From: Ectocarpus siliculosus | Lineage: Eukaryota > Sar > Phaeophyceae > Ectocarpales > Ectocarpaceae | Direction of reading: 5' to 3' | Assembly (NCBI GenBank): GCA_000310025.1 | Contig: FN649733.1 | Span: 1,788,422-1,840,213, forward strand | DNA length: 51,792 bases | Part shown: piece by piece, positions 33,701-43,146 of the stretch | Layout: the number at the start of each line of letters is the position of its first letter | Position numbering within the stretch: the first letter of the stretch is position 1 | Translations under genes and position numbers: made by a program | The notes under the pieces: generated by a model | Told to the model about the DNA's origin: nothing | Database searches by the model: none | The model's input: the letters and a program-made list of their open reading frames with translations, nothing else

Positions 33701-36083
33701 CTCACGACAGCAGTAACTCCCAACCGCCAAACTCAGGATCCCCCTCTCAACAGTGCTAGGGACCGTATATCCGTCTTTGCTGGGTGGTCTTTCGAGGTCT
33801 AGATCCACTTGCGGAACCTCGGCCTACCCCAGGGACGGGGGGGGCAGGCCGGGGAGGAAGATCTTGGTTGCAATCGCCCTCGGTCGTAGGCGGCCGGGTG
33901 GGCGTTCGTATCAATCTCCATGTTACGCATGTACTCGAGAAATGTGATCGTAGCCGTGGTGTTCTTTGGCGGGTTTGTGGGACGTTCGCGCCCCCAAGTC
34001 CCGCATGATGTTTGTTTGACGGAATGCACAAGTGTACCGCATCGGACATGACGCCGTTCACTCATGATTCGTTACGCTCGATGACCGACTGATTCCTTTT
34101 TGCGCTTGGAGGCACTCCGCTCTTCCGCGGTCCATCAGGTTAGGTACCAACTCGGGCATATTGCATGCGACCGGCCCCGTCCGAAATAGGCTAGCAGGTA
34201 GTGAGGCAAACGGCGGTGGGTCTTGTGCACACCCGCGTGCCCCATATCATCTACACACACTGTTATATATCTTCATGCACTTTCTGCATTGTGTCCTACC
34301 ATTTGGTTTTTGTTTTCCTTTTTGTCCGGGGTATACAGTATGTATGATGACACGATGCCATGTCGACAACGATGGCGCGACGGCTATATTCACCTATCTC
34401 CCGTTGCACTCTCTGGCTGTATTGTGGCTTATTTTTATTTTCCTTTTCTCGGGGTGTATTATGACACGGTGACAACAATTGTCGACGGCGATGGCATCGG
34501 CGGGGGGCAGGCAATCGTCGGAGTCATCCAGCACCTGCAAGTCAGGGGCCAGACGGCGAAGCTCGCGCTGTACGTGTACTTCCGGAGGGTGCTCGTGGGC
34601 AGCGCCATATTCGGCGTGGTGTGGGCGGTCTACGGTGTCGTCCGCTCCTCGGAAGTGGAGGAGGTGAGGGATTACTACAATGCTGTGTGACAAAGGCCCC
34701 TCTTATATAGGAGCCCCCTCTTATCCCGGATTAAGACGGCCTCGGAAGTCGAGGACGTGAGGGATTACTACAATGCTGTGTGACAAAGGCCCCTCTTATA
34801 TAGGAGCCCCCCCCTTATCCCGGAATAAGACGGTGTACCCAACTCTACTACTACTATGGTGGGTCGAGTCCGCGACAACCGATTTCGACCCTCTTTCATC
34901 GGAGCCCCCTTCTTACTTCTATTAGGAAGTACCCTTGTTATATCGGAGCTACGACTGTGCGTGCATGTGCTGAAATCGTTGAGGAATAAAGGTGGAGCTC
35001 GTGGTGCGGAAAAGGTAGAGGTCTTCAAGGCACGGGTATCTTGATGGTCGTTTCTAACCAACCTTAAGGCACGTTCGAAGTGGCAGAGCGGGGGGGGGGG
35101 GACCTCGTATTGGACTCTCGATTGTCGGGGGGGGGATTGCTTCATTTTACTGTTTGGGGAAAAGCTTTACTTTTTTTGCGCGTAGTATTGTACGGATGCA
35201 ATGGTCTAACGACTACGGCATGTGTACACGGCTATGAGTACACCTAAGGGGATGATCGCACCACGTTGTGTTGTTGAATTAGTCGAGCACCCTCGAGGAA
35301 ATTACAATACACAGCAGTGCTTAGCACTGTCTCTAGAAGTGAAAGCACCGCAAACTAATCAAACCGTTTGCACTGTCATCGGTATGCAAAGAAGTAAGCA
35401 CACGATACCGAACAGCCTTAGGCGCACCCTCCATTCGACTCGCCGAACACCAGAAGGCGCTTCGCGCTTGGTGATGTAGAGCCTGGTCCGGCGAGAACCC
35501 GGCGCGCTCCGTCCGGACTTTGTAGAGATGCGAAGTCAATGGCCTAACGACTACAAGGCATGCACGACAATGAGTATGAGTACCCCCCCCCCCCTCCTAA
35601 GAAGGGGCACCAACGGTGCCTCGAAGAACACTCTCTCGGAAATGGTGTTTTCTTGGGACATGATATTGTCCTGATTGTGTAGCGGAGGTTCTGTCAACGC
35701 AGGAAAAATCGAGACCGTGGTATGTAGATACAACAAGTTGTTGTCCACTGCAGCGGTGCTGTACAACGGTGTTTTCCTCCTCTCTTCCATTTTTTGTCCA
35801 GCTTGTCTTCGCTCTTCTTTTTTTTTTTTCGTGGAGATGACGGCGCAACCCTACGTTATCCTCTGACAAGGGAGGTTGTCGGCGTTGGTATGTATTGATG
35901 TGTGTTTTGACCGCTTGTTTTTTTTTTTTTTTGCTCAGGAGCGGCATTGGGAAAGCTACTGGACGGTTGACGCAATCTGGGAGGTGCTCTACTTGGCGGT
36001 GTTGGTCGCAGTCTGTTTCCTGCTCAGGCCTTCGATGAACTCTCAAAGGTGCGGCGAGTTTCTCGGGGAGCGTGGGAGTGCCT

Positions 36084-36125
<42 letters not shown>

Positions 36126-37085
36126 GTGGCTGATGTTGTTGTTGCGGCCGTCAATTTTTGGTGACAGCAGTGGGCGCGCTGCCGATCTCGAAACGAGTTG
36201 ATTATTCTACCGTGGTGGCGGGTTTCTGTCTAGGTTACCGGTACGAGACTTGCCTTCATCGGCGACATGCTATCATAGTACTCTGTTGAGGAAAGAGGCC
36301 GGTACTTGTGATATCACTTTGGAATGCATGGCTTAACGTTTGTTCTGGGCACGTGAAAAAGATATTTCGTCTGAGTGCCGATTCCCACGCCGAATCACCC
36401 AAACAAAACACCTGACAAGGCTAAAAAGAATACGCCTCCAGTCATGACACTTTCGCAGCAGTCATTTTTTTTGTTCATGAGCGGTGTGCTAGACAACCCA
36501 TCGTCGTGTGGGTGGGTGTACTGTACCCTCTCTCGCTGAACGGGCGACAGTTGCCGTTTCCTTGCGGTGAAGTTTCCTGATTGTGAAGAAGCACGTTATT
36601 TTAGCGCGTAACTCGGGGAGGGTGCGCCCGAGCAGACGCTGTACAAATCTGCCCCACCAAGAAGCGTCCGAACGACGTACTATATCGCGTGTTCGCATCT
36701 GTACAAGTTTTGAATGAAAACTCGTGCACCCACGGAGCGTATGTACGAGGGGGGCGCTTTTGTACGCACACAGAGACTTCCGTCAAGCAAGGGAACCAGT
36801 TGTCGTACTCCCGAGAGAAGTCCAACCGAAAGAAGAGAGCATGGCGAGAGGGCAGGATGATGATGGTGGGTGGCAAGAAACCCTGACGGAGGGTATTTGC
36901 ATGCCGTTTCGGCGACGTTTTTTTTGTTTCCAGGTTTTCCTATGCGGCTCTGCCTACTCTCAGCGGCAAGGGCGGTGACGAAGACGGGGGCGACATCCTG
37001 CTGCAGTCTATCGACGACGACGCCGAGTTCGGTGGTAGCCTGGATGAGGTGCGGTTGCGCTGCTGTTTGGTGGTAGTGGTGGTGG

Positions 37086-37129
<44 letters not shown>

Positions 37130-37446
37130 GTGGTATTGCTTTTGTAGGTGTTGTCCTCGTCGTCGTCGTTGTCGCTGTTATTGCTGTTGGCGTTTGATGT
37201 GCTCGTAGTTTCTTCCGGAAAGAAGTTGAAAACTAGTCTAATGTAATAGCCGGTTTCACCCCTGACCGACCCTCCACACCCCTTCTTCCCGATCCTTTGC
37301 GCGCATCCTCGGGACGACCGCATTGGCCCCTCTTTTTTTGTTTTCTTTCTTTTCAGGGTGAGGACAAAGCGGACGAGTTCAATGGCGCCATCCCCGGCCG
37401 AAAGATGGCACCCAAGCCCATCCCCAAGAAAGAAAACCAAGATTAA
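21423..37446 (+). CDS. GOLD-domain seven-transmembrane protein, TMEM87/GOST family
   Basis: Recognised exons: 21423-21572, 22529-22651, 24189-24301, 24820-24902, 26089-26188, 27008-27117, 27491-27573, 28175-28328, 29037-29171, 34511-34663, 35939-36048, 36934-37048 and 37357-37446 (TAA). Phases agree except between the second and third, where one exon (length 2 mod 3) is missing. That leaves ~506 residues plus the missing piece; human TMEM87A has 555. It opens with a signal peptide (hydrophobic core LAASSLFFLPYVP), then a lumenal GOLD-like region with paired Cys (YYCCDNT). Seven membrane helices follow, starting at PFFFCLAIVYL, LLAVQLWASL, SLSLVLMVCM, IMAMALIYFL, AAMLVFVNAT, VLVGSAIFGV and IWEVLYLAVL. 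FLGMVET, KLALYVYF, SYWTVDAIW and FLLRPS are family signatures. The tail is cytosolic and acidic, ending KPIPKKENQD. Relatives act in Golgi/endosome trafficking; the role here is inferred. Confidence 0.92.
21674..21709 (+). repeat. (CAG)n microsatellite in an intron
   Basis: About twelve CAG units in the first intron of the GOST-family gene. Confidence 0.95.
22652..24188 (+). other. Interval holding the unplaced exon of the GOST-family gene
   Basis: The second exon ends in phase 0 at 22651. The third needs two bases before its first C (24189), so an exon of length 2 mod 3 is expected here. A strong donor (TTCAG/GTAAGA, 23922) is one candidate edge. No segment is clearly homologous, so none is called. 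If the third exon instead starts at 24082 after TGTCCCAG, no extra exon is required. Confidence 0.45.
25507..25542 (+). repeat. (GTGTGC)n-type simple repeat in an intron
   Basis: GTGTGTGC/GTGTGC units in tandem, between the fourth and fifth recognised exons of the GOST-family gene. Confidence 0.85.
27945..28044. other. Assembly gap (100 N) with overlapping flanks
   Basis: The bases just before the gap (GCCGGTACGGCAATCGTTTT, from 27914) and just after it (GCCGGTACGCCAATTTTTTT, from 28045) are the same sequence with errors. The two contigs therefore probably overlap and little or nothing may be missing. The gap is intronic in the GOST-family gene. Confidence 0.85.
28575..28890 (+). repeat. Exact 158-bp tandem duplication within a 5'-splice-site array
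   Basis: Copies 28575-28732 and 28733-28890 appear identical. Each carries four strings of the form GGCGGTAAG, ACGGTAAGT, GGCGGTAGG and GGCGGTATG, echoing the genuine exon-intron junction at 28328/28329. Confidence 0.9.
29247..29291 (+). repeat. (GTT)n microsatellite
   Basis: GTT/GGT units near the start of the 5.3-kb intron. Read on the minus strand it is (AAC)n and lies downstream of the LINE ORF, so it could be the retrotransposon's simple-repeat 3' tail; this link is unproven. Confidence 0.85.
29600..29760 (+). repeat. Purine-rich A/G tract
   Basis: A run of poly-A with interspersed G on + (polypyrimidine on -), between the (GTT)n repeat and the end of the LINE ORF. No function is assigned. 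Confidence 0.8.
29900..33760 (-). mobile_element. LINE-type non-LTR retrotransposon, antisense in an intron
   Basis: The element lies wholly inside the intron between exons ending at 29171 and starting at 34511 of the GOST-family gene, in the opposite orientation. Its ends are not defined: no poly-A tail or target-site duplication could be placed, and the limits given are the ORF plus about 100 bases of 5' sequence. Only one ORF is seen; a separate ORF1 is absent. Confidence 0.8.
29946..33659 (-). CDS. LINE ORF: APE-type endonuclease and reverse transcriptase
   Basis: One uninterrupted 1,237-residue frame. Residues ~1-115 are basic, with an Arg/Lys-rich block at ~74-110. Residues ~115-375 form an endonuclease/exonuclease/phosphatase domain: ATWNVRTL (~117), QETR, LDANARTGDW and SDHN (~363), which nicks target DNA. 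Residues ~600-900 are the reverse transcriptase: NWKAPGHDSLPAE, LYKKGDR, GFRPGRSTVDM, DLKKAYDSVD (~760), TQGVRQGCVLSPLLF and the catalytic YADD (~882). The C-terminal ~300 residues resemble other LINE proteins but show no RNase H or zinc knuckle that I can recognise. All catalytic motifs are present and there is no stop or frameshift, so the copy may be young and still competent. Start chosen: first Met after an upstream stop. Confidence 0.95.
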   Translation of the reverse strand: MRLDPNAPAWTPGLCSSREHGEGGGVTARRGGMPQREERRESRDGRPHRSGTRRQLYGKQGKNRDNCYISPSVRKKIAKKQKKRGRWRRRRGRAARRLAKRAARAARKRQQGQLLRVATWNVRTLAVNGANGYGRAYSILHEAARQNVSVVGMQETRRAGRTEFAAAGFRVFCCGTETGGVHGVGIAVKESLCKTSTFTTEFIDERLMAMRFLLAGHRGAVNFVAAYAPTEPSTADSKRAFWGKLDSLVRRIPSKEYVYVLLDANARTGDWLDGGDGRVIGMYGRDELNDNGMLLLNFATENRLALTNTFFETRKGGIWHTYNGVSGNDCKRLDYILTRQAHHGRVSNVVVTPQPVRPVKADSDHNMVVATVNLGGRLAHNRAVWTKPKQQQFNRRELQFEAARGAVTDRFLLNLDTRLDERTITAAELATDFTNALLEAARTTLGEEPRRRRTQEWCENPETRAVLEEALTKRREARRAMRGNWNPATWRTLKAACKGVATAVETGIYAHLDGYVTELEAIYKDRDMRGLYQHLKRSVGLSGRQAGGQQFVADENGVLLRNRDDILQRWARFFSTLLNTKSPTLNPDIIERVTQRPATRDTQRLGEVPDLEEVARAAKGLKNWKAPGHDSLPAELLKIDDDEPVVLRHLHTILVKVWNGGDIPQEWKDATIKVLYKKGDRSNCNNYRGISLLSHVGKVPIKIITNRLSAFCEANNILPEEQCGFRPGRSTVDMLFVVRRLQELGRRKKIPLYMCFVDLKKAYDSVDREILWKVLARAGIPDEMIAVIRQFHDGMRARVRMDDGELSDWFFVTQGVRQGCVLSPLLFNIFFAEVLEVVVIRFSEDDVVLRNLVCLEEGKTEAGGGEETPLDRVRRAVWGVLYADDAGVVSRSAEGLARMMTIIVEVFGEFGLTVSEKKTETLLMRAKDKPTATSQSPPPPPPLLTIEAAGQKYAQTTEFRYLGGLVNEHGDLTREISYRSRGAWACLRRYGQELFDRPKAPFRLKIRLLQAEAMEALLYGCMTWSPLSGHYQTLRSTHHRLLLRVIGYKRKTDTYRQLSYAQTLKRVECQSVEATIRQRRLLFAGALARQPDGRLPKRLMLGELAGGEKPRRGGQEQNWPKCVLDDLKAFGADHGSTKTDPSCLGILVPKDTAPKSRWTEAAKVEGGVPWHAAVLQGAERFMTSWHEKEEEASRQRALKRNHKPTTNGAGGGQETDETAREESKREETDRVARHVPD
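34648..34834 (+). repeat. 93-bp tandem duplication spanning an exon-intron junction
   Basis: Copy 1 (34648-34740) contains the last 16 coding bases of the exon ending at 34663 and its donor (GAGGAG/GTGAGG). Copy 2 (34741-34834) repeats this as GAGGAC/GTGAGG and continues through the same intronic sequence with few changes. Confidence 0.9.
35198..35593 (-). repeat. Interspersed repeat family, copy B plus terminal fragment
   Basis: Minus-strand copy at about 35240-35593, ending in the C-run next to GAGTATGAGTACC. A second terminal fragment, AATGGTCTAACGACTACGGC, sits at 35200-35237 and abuts it in the same orientation. It lies in an intron of the GOST-family gene. Confidence 0.75.
36085..36124 (+). 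repeat. (GCT)n microsatellite in an intron
   Basis: About thirteen GCT units after the exon ending at 36048. Confidence 0.95.
37086..37127 (+). repeat. (CTG)n microsatellite in an intron
   Basis: About fourteen CTG units after the exon ending at 37048. Confidence 0.95.
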
Positions 37447-37496
37447 CAGCGGAAGCACCACAGAGTGACTTAACCCCTTTCAAAATGGAGTTTGAT

Positions 37497-37823
37497 GGGG
37501 GTACTCATTGTCGTGCATGCCGGGTCGTTAGACCATTGACCTCGCATCCCTACAAAGCCGGGAAGGAGCACGCCGGGTTCTCACCGGACAGGCTCTCATA
37601 TCACCAAGCGCGAAGCGCCGTGAGGTATTCGGCGAGTCCCATGTAGGGTGCGCTGCTTGTGCTTTCTTCCTTGCGTGCGGATGACAGCTGTGAACGAGCC
37701 CTGTGTAACTGCCTCGAGGATGCTTGGCCATTTTAACACAACTTGGTTCGATCATCCATCCCCTTTTACGCGGAATGAGGGTTCTCGACCCCGCACGACA
37801 TTATCTACTCGACCACCATTATG
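37497..37823 (+). repeat. Interspersed repeat family, copy C, in the GOST 3' flank
   Basis: Starts at GGGGGTACTCATTGTCGTGC, 50 bases after the stop codon at 37446, and ends at CTCGACCACCATTATG. If the transcript extends normally, this copy supplies its 3' UTR or polyadenylation region. Confidence 0.8.
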
Positions 37824-40180
37824 ATTGATGGGGGGGGAGGGGGTCTTGTGCGTTGCCACTGACAGGAAGTTTTTTTCTACAGAGGCAGATCGTATATGTA
37901 CGTATCTAAACGGACGGTAGAAATTGCGGGGAGCTTGTCGCTGTCCAGTGGGATCGCGAAAATCTTCTTCTCTTGTTCGTAAACGTTGTTGTATAGGCGG
38001 CGGTTTGGCTCGCTGTTGGCTTTGGTTGGGAGGGCCATCGGCGTGAGGTTCTTGAGACGTTGATTCCTTTGCACTGCCTTATCGGTAACGTTAGTTTCGA
38101 GTCGGGAAGCGAATTTTATCTCGCTGGTGGAGAATAATTGCGAACAATTTCCCCGCATCGATGTGTCCACAGGCGTGAACGGTGTTAGGTTGACTACGGG
38201 TGGGTGGCGATGCCATGGACTGTTCTCTTTCGACTGATAAATAATGGACTGGTGGATGTCTCTGCCCTCTGTAGCCGATTTCGACATGGATTGGGCGCGT
38301 CGGCTGCCGCTGCTTGACCAGCGGATTGGGTTTGATTATTGGCATGTAATTTTTTTTTTCATGGAGCTATTTTTATGGATAATGTTATGAAGTTCTTGTA
38401 GCATTTTTTTTGTGTTTCAGTACATCCTATCTCTCACTTACGACTTGTTTTATTTACTTGTCGCTGTTTGACGGAAGTGGTATGTAGTGGTGTATGCTTA
38501 CCTCTACCCGTGGTGTGATGGGTTCGATTCGCACGGCCTGCTGGTACATGGTATGTGTGCTGCGTGCGGGGTTTGTGCTTGGATATAATACAAGAGGAAG
38601 TGCTGTGGACTTCTTCGGAGTGGATGGGACCAGAGGTTTTGCGGTGCGTGTCCGCGGCGCCGTGTCTTGTTGCTCCTTTCACGCGGGTTCTCGCAAAAAG
38701 GCAGGCGTTTTCTGGGTCGAGCCCTCTGTTCATCTGCCTTGGCCTGTAGCACGGCGATCGCCGTGCTAGACTACGTGTCATGGGTATCGTACGGTGTCGC
38801 CTCTGTTCTTCCTGCTGAGAGTGACTGTAGACTAGATGGAACATGACATATATACGCATATTTTCGGCCGCACAACCATGGTCTTACCTGGCCCAGCAAT
38901 TAAAATGATTATTGGCGCGAAGCGCCAAAAATGGAATGAGGCGTTTCGGCGCGCGAAGCGCGCAATGTTTTGCCTCAGTAGGGCGCTTTTATGGCGCTAT
39001 TCTTTCGACGATTGGGGTGGCAAAATCAACAGTTGGGCTGCCCGACCTCGTCAAAGGGCATAGGACTTGCTGTGGGCATCTCTCTGGGTTCATTTCGGGG
39101 CGTTTTAGATACAATTTCGAAGAGTATTCACGCCTGCCTGGCAAGAGACTTGTTGAGGTTTTTATTTTTCTTCGCGTTGTAAACCACCACCCCTGTACCA
39201 TCTACCATCCATACCAGTTCCAAGTTACGCGGGCGCCTTCCGTGGTCACAAGCCGACTGCCCAAAAAGGGTGCACAATTCTCAATCACCGAAAACAGAAA
39301 AACAAGGGGTCCCTGAAATCACAAAAAAAAAAGCGAAAATAAAAGAGCACACAACAAAGCGTGAAGACATCAAAACCAAAACGTCCCAGGCAAACACTAG
39401 TCGGCCATCGCTGGTGACCAAACGGGGATAAAGGAGACATACAAATAAACGCATGGTCCAAAGCTCATCTCTTCCGCTCGGCACGCGATGCCAAACATAC
39501 TTAAACAAACAAATCAAAGATCACGAGTAATTAAGACAGCCATCACGTCGGGCAGCTGTACGAAGGGGGCTCAACAAAAAATTGAAGTATTCCTGCCACC
39601 TCCATCACATCCAACCCCCCACGCATTTCGCAAAACGTTCTGTCATACTCGTCCTGCTCTCCACAGCTGCAGTCGCGTCCTCGGAACGGATGTATCTACG
39701 CATGATCTCCTTTGTCTAATCCCCCCACACGTCGGTTGTCGGTTCGGTCTATCGGCATCGTCGCAAAGGATGTAAAAAAAATATCAACTCTGGTCTGCTA
39801 CTTTGCCGATTCGCACTCGCAACCCCCGCTAGATTTCCTTACTGCATTTCGCTGCGACGGTTTCACAGTTACATGGTGCAAGCTCTGGCACGGTACATTT
39901 TTTTAGTTCCCTGTCCGCCCAAAACTGTTGTGGGTAGTGCTTCGCGGATGTGCCAACATTGCCACTTCTCGCTGATCCCCCGTGAGCCCCAGCACCACGA
40001 ACGAATAGTGGAGTGGAGGGCAGCTGCTCCGGCAACTGAAATCCCTCCGACGCCTCCAGAGCCCAAGGTCAAGCAAGACCACCAGAAAGGCCTCTGACGG
40101 TGCCTCCTGATGGGGGCGTCTTGACCTTGGAAAGGTTGTGACGTGATTCTCGTGTTCACGTGCTCGTGGTGCCTGTCAAC
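37824..40180. other. Intergenic stretch, no firm gene
   Basis: No gene is supported. Small features: a perfect 22-bp palindrome at 38747-38768 (TAGCACGGCGA and its complement), GC-rich hairpin-forming strings near 38918-38970 (GGCGCGAAGCGCC), and a box-B-like GGTTCGATTCG at 38521 without a complete tRNA fold. Confidence 0.4.
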
Positions 40181-41210
40181 GTCACCGGTACATGGTCATG
40201 GAAGGCATCTATGACCACAAAAGCAAGAGGCATACCTCGAGAGGGACTACTTCGGGACACCCACTTCGCAAGCTGGTCATGGTGAAAATACTAGCGTTCA
40301 CTGATCTAAGCAAAAAACATGATAACATATTCGACAAGAAGGGGGTGGCACTCACGTTTTCAGTGCGCTGCCCCTGGAGTCTGGCCGTCTCCAGGAAGAT
40401 GGGAATCACTTTGCTCTTGCTCTCCTCCATGAGCGACACGGCCTTGCTCCATTCCAATGCAAGGCTGTCGAAGTCTAGCGAACACTCCCTCCCCGCCGGA
40501 TCGCCGGATCGAAAACCTCAACCACAGTCACCGAAGTTTGATTTTTTAGCGGCACTGCTCACCGGCATGTGCGGCACCTGCCTTTGAATTTGTTCTAGGG
40601 TGGCGGCCGACCCCGTTGGCTCGAGGACCGGAACCACCTCTCCCGCAGAGAGGGGATGGTGCCGCTCTCCGCCCCACTCAACATCTCCTCGACCGAATGC
40701 GCTGCCCATCCAATCATGTTTGGTGGGTAAATGCTCAGGACAAACCTACCCCACCCCTCCGTGTCACCGTGCGCTAGTTGGCAGCCATTGGCATCCGCCT
40801 TGCCGTAGAGCTTGGAAGTCATTCCTGTGATGAAAAATAATGTGGCGGTACGGGATAGGCTTTGTGTTGGTGGTGCGAAAACCTTAAGTCATCGGGGAGA
40901 GTATTTGAAACACAACCTTGATCGGCTACGGCCACTACTTGTAGAGGTGTGGAACCGGCGCACGACAAGAGAATCTGGACGGCCTCGAGCATCAGTTGGT
41001 CGCAGAGCGGCAGCAGAACCGGCAGCAGAACCGGCATATATAGACGCGTACAGTGCCGTGCTAAAGGAGCGGGCCCGACGCGACAGATGGTGGAGCCAAG
41101 GGAGATCCAAGGTTGCCACACTCTGTTGGCAAGGAGGGCGCAAGAAGTGGAGCCGTTTGGAGGCAAACTTCGTTACGCCTCCCGAGCTCTTTCATTCCGG
41201 GAGCTAGACG
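40180..41210 (-). CDS. Unrecognised multi-exon gene candidate (minus strand)
   Basis: Several minus-strand segments look coding and have splice-like edges. One begins after TTTCATCACAG at about 40825 and reads SKLYGKADANGCQLAHGDTE. Another reads ATLEQIQRQVPHMP before a GTGAGC donor at about 40567. A third, ~40490-40353, reads LALEWSKAVSLMEESKSKVI and ends at AAC/GTGAGT. Then a short one reads HHDQLAKWVSR before GTATGC. The phases do not all join, so exon limits are not given. The third segment recalls the part of TIR domains before the 'IPVF' strand, but this is a weak impression. The product is unknown; the region may be a pseudogene. Confidence 0.33.
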
Positions 41211-42830
41211 GCGTTCAACGGCTCGGCGCGGAGTCCGTGGCATGCTCGGCCGGTGCGCGTACGGATTTCAAAGATTGTGCCGTGGTGCTAACTAGTTGAT
41301 GTTATGCTGCGGCTGCCGTATATCATATGTTGCGGATGCTACTATTTACAGCATAGCCACACATTTATGGCCGCCGGACATGATGTGTATGCATCTCTGG
41401 AGGCGTGCTTGCAACTGCTGCTCCATGGGTCACGTACATTTTGACGCTCGATTCCTAAACAATAAATCATGTATCGGTATTTCGCAACAATAGAAACTAA
41501 AGGCAGAGAACTGTCGAGGACTAAACAAGAAACCTTGTCTCTAATGTCTCTAAACACTCATCTCCATCACGGAGAAACGGTGCTTCACATCATCTTAAAG
41601 GGGTGTGGAATTTGGCGCCATGTACTGCGCACGGTCTACGACACTGAAAATAGTGCATCAACAACGATATTTGCCGCTACGAAAATACAGCACCGGGTGC
41701 ATGTACAGCAGATTGTAGTACACAGCAGAGACAGCGAAACAAGCGTTGGACGGTCAACATAATTGAGTACAGCAGCAAGACGGCCTTGGTATCTTTGTTG
41801 AAGTACAGGCACGGCGGTTCATAAGGCAGAGATGCGTGTACAGCAGTACCGTCGTCTACAGCAGTACATATTACGTCCAGCAGCAGTACGGCGGCAGTAC
41901 TGCTGTACATTATACATGTATGCTGACAATGAACAATTTTCTTTGCAGGAAAGAAACAGCAGCAGCAGCAGTATCTATGGGTACAAGAAGGCAGTACCAG
42001 CAACCACGGGGACAGTCAGTACGGTTAACAAGCCAGTACCAGGAGCTGCAACCTTGGCTGTGCGTCTACGCAGCAGTTGTAGCAGAAAAGGATATCTCAC
42101 GTCGGGCACCGCCGCTGCTGCAGGCCCCTGTTGATGGCCGGCCACGTCACCACCATCCTCCTCCTCCAGACGAAGCTGGGTGTTGCGAGGACGCGCTCCA
42201 CCATCACCCGCAGGCGCCTGACCACGCTTGTCTGTTGACCCTGTCTTCGACCACTCGCCGCTCCTTGTTGGTGGCGCTCTCCGGCCGGGTGCGAGCGACC
42301 CCGCCCCAGGGTTGCTCTCTATCGGTCTACTCCCCTTCCCATGGACGCGCCCGCGGCCTACGCTCGTATCTGATCTCCCATCGCCGTGTACCACACCACA
42401 AGCACCCTCTCTGCTTGTATGCATTGGTCTCCTGGTTGCCCTGTCTTGGCTCTGTAGCACTTCTATGGAGCGGAGTTCAAGTCAAGGTGCGAGTGGCAGG
42501 TAGCCGAGAGCCGAGAGCCGAGAGGTTCGAGGGCGTCGCCGCGCCCCCCTCGACCCCCTCGACTGCGATTGCGAACCAATCTGCCCCCCAATTCCACTGC
42601 TCATTGGCTTAGCCTTATGGGAGCCTTATGGGAACACCCACACGGAGGCCGTATTTTTTTGGTTCTCGATGCAAAATACAGGCCTCTGATTGGTTTAGCC
42701 TTATGGGCACCAGGTAAGACCATGGGGGTGCGGCCATATTTTCAGGGGGAGATAGATGTGGATTGAACGCGTCGCCATGGGCATGATGGAGTTCTTCCAC
42801 ACCAAAAATAAACGGGGGCGGGGGGGGGGG
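41211..42830. other. Non-genic region with a GTACAGCAG motif cluster
   Basis: Between about 41695 and 42050 the string ACAGCAG or its complement CTGCTGT, usually next to GTAC, occurs more than ten times on both strands, including the palindromic GTACTGCTGTAC (41897). It is not a clean tandem array. Long frames on + across 41836-42612 reflect this repetition and the GC-rich sequence after it. No gene is supported. Confidence 0.5.
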
Positions 42831-43146
42831 GCTCTCACAGCACCAAGCGCAAATCGCCGTGAGGTATATATATGTTCGACGAGTCGCATGGAGGGTGCGC
42901 TGCAACCTCATCTTGTTTGTGCTTACTTCTCTTGCTTGCTTACGGATGACAGCTGCGAATGTTAACCCTATTTTCTGGTGCTTTTACTTGCAGAGACCGT
43001 CATAAAAGCCCTAAAAAAGCTACCTCTGACAAATGCCTCGAGGGTGCATGGACCAATTTTACCCCAACCAGTGGTGCGAGCATCCTTTTCGCGCGGAGTT
43101 AAGGTTCTCGACCCCGCACAACATTATTAATCTACTCGACACCATT
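42831..43146 (+). repeat. Interspersed repeat family, copy D (5'-truncated)
   Basis: Begins at the GCTCTCACAGCACCAAGCGC block, directly after a G-run, and continues in the usual order to CTACTCGACACCATT. The GTACTCAT terminal ~80 bp is absent. Confidence 0.78.

Noticed and set aside
38478-38550. tRNA gene candidate around GGTTCGATTCG
   Set aside because: Only a T-arm-like sequence; no acceptor stem, D-arm or anticodon arm could be paired.
41836-42612. 258-codon + frame
   Set aside because: Built from the GTACAGCAG motif cluster and GC-rich sequence, with no domain and overlapping equally long frames on the other strand.
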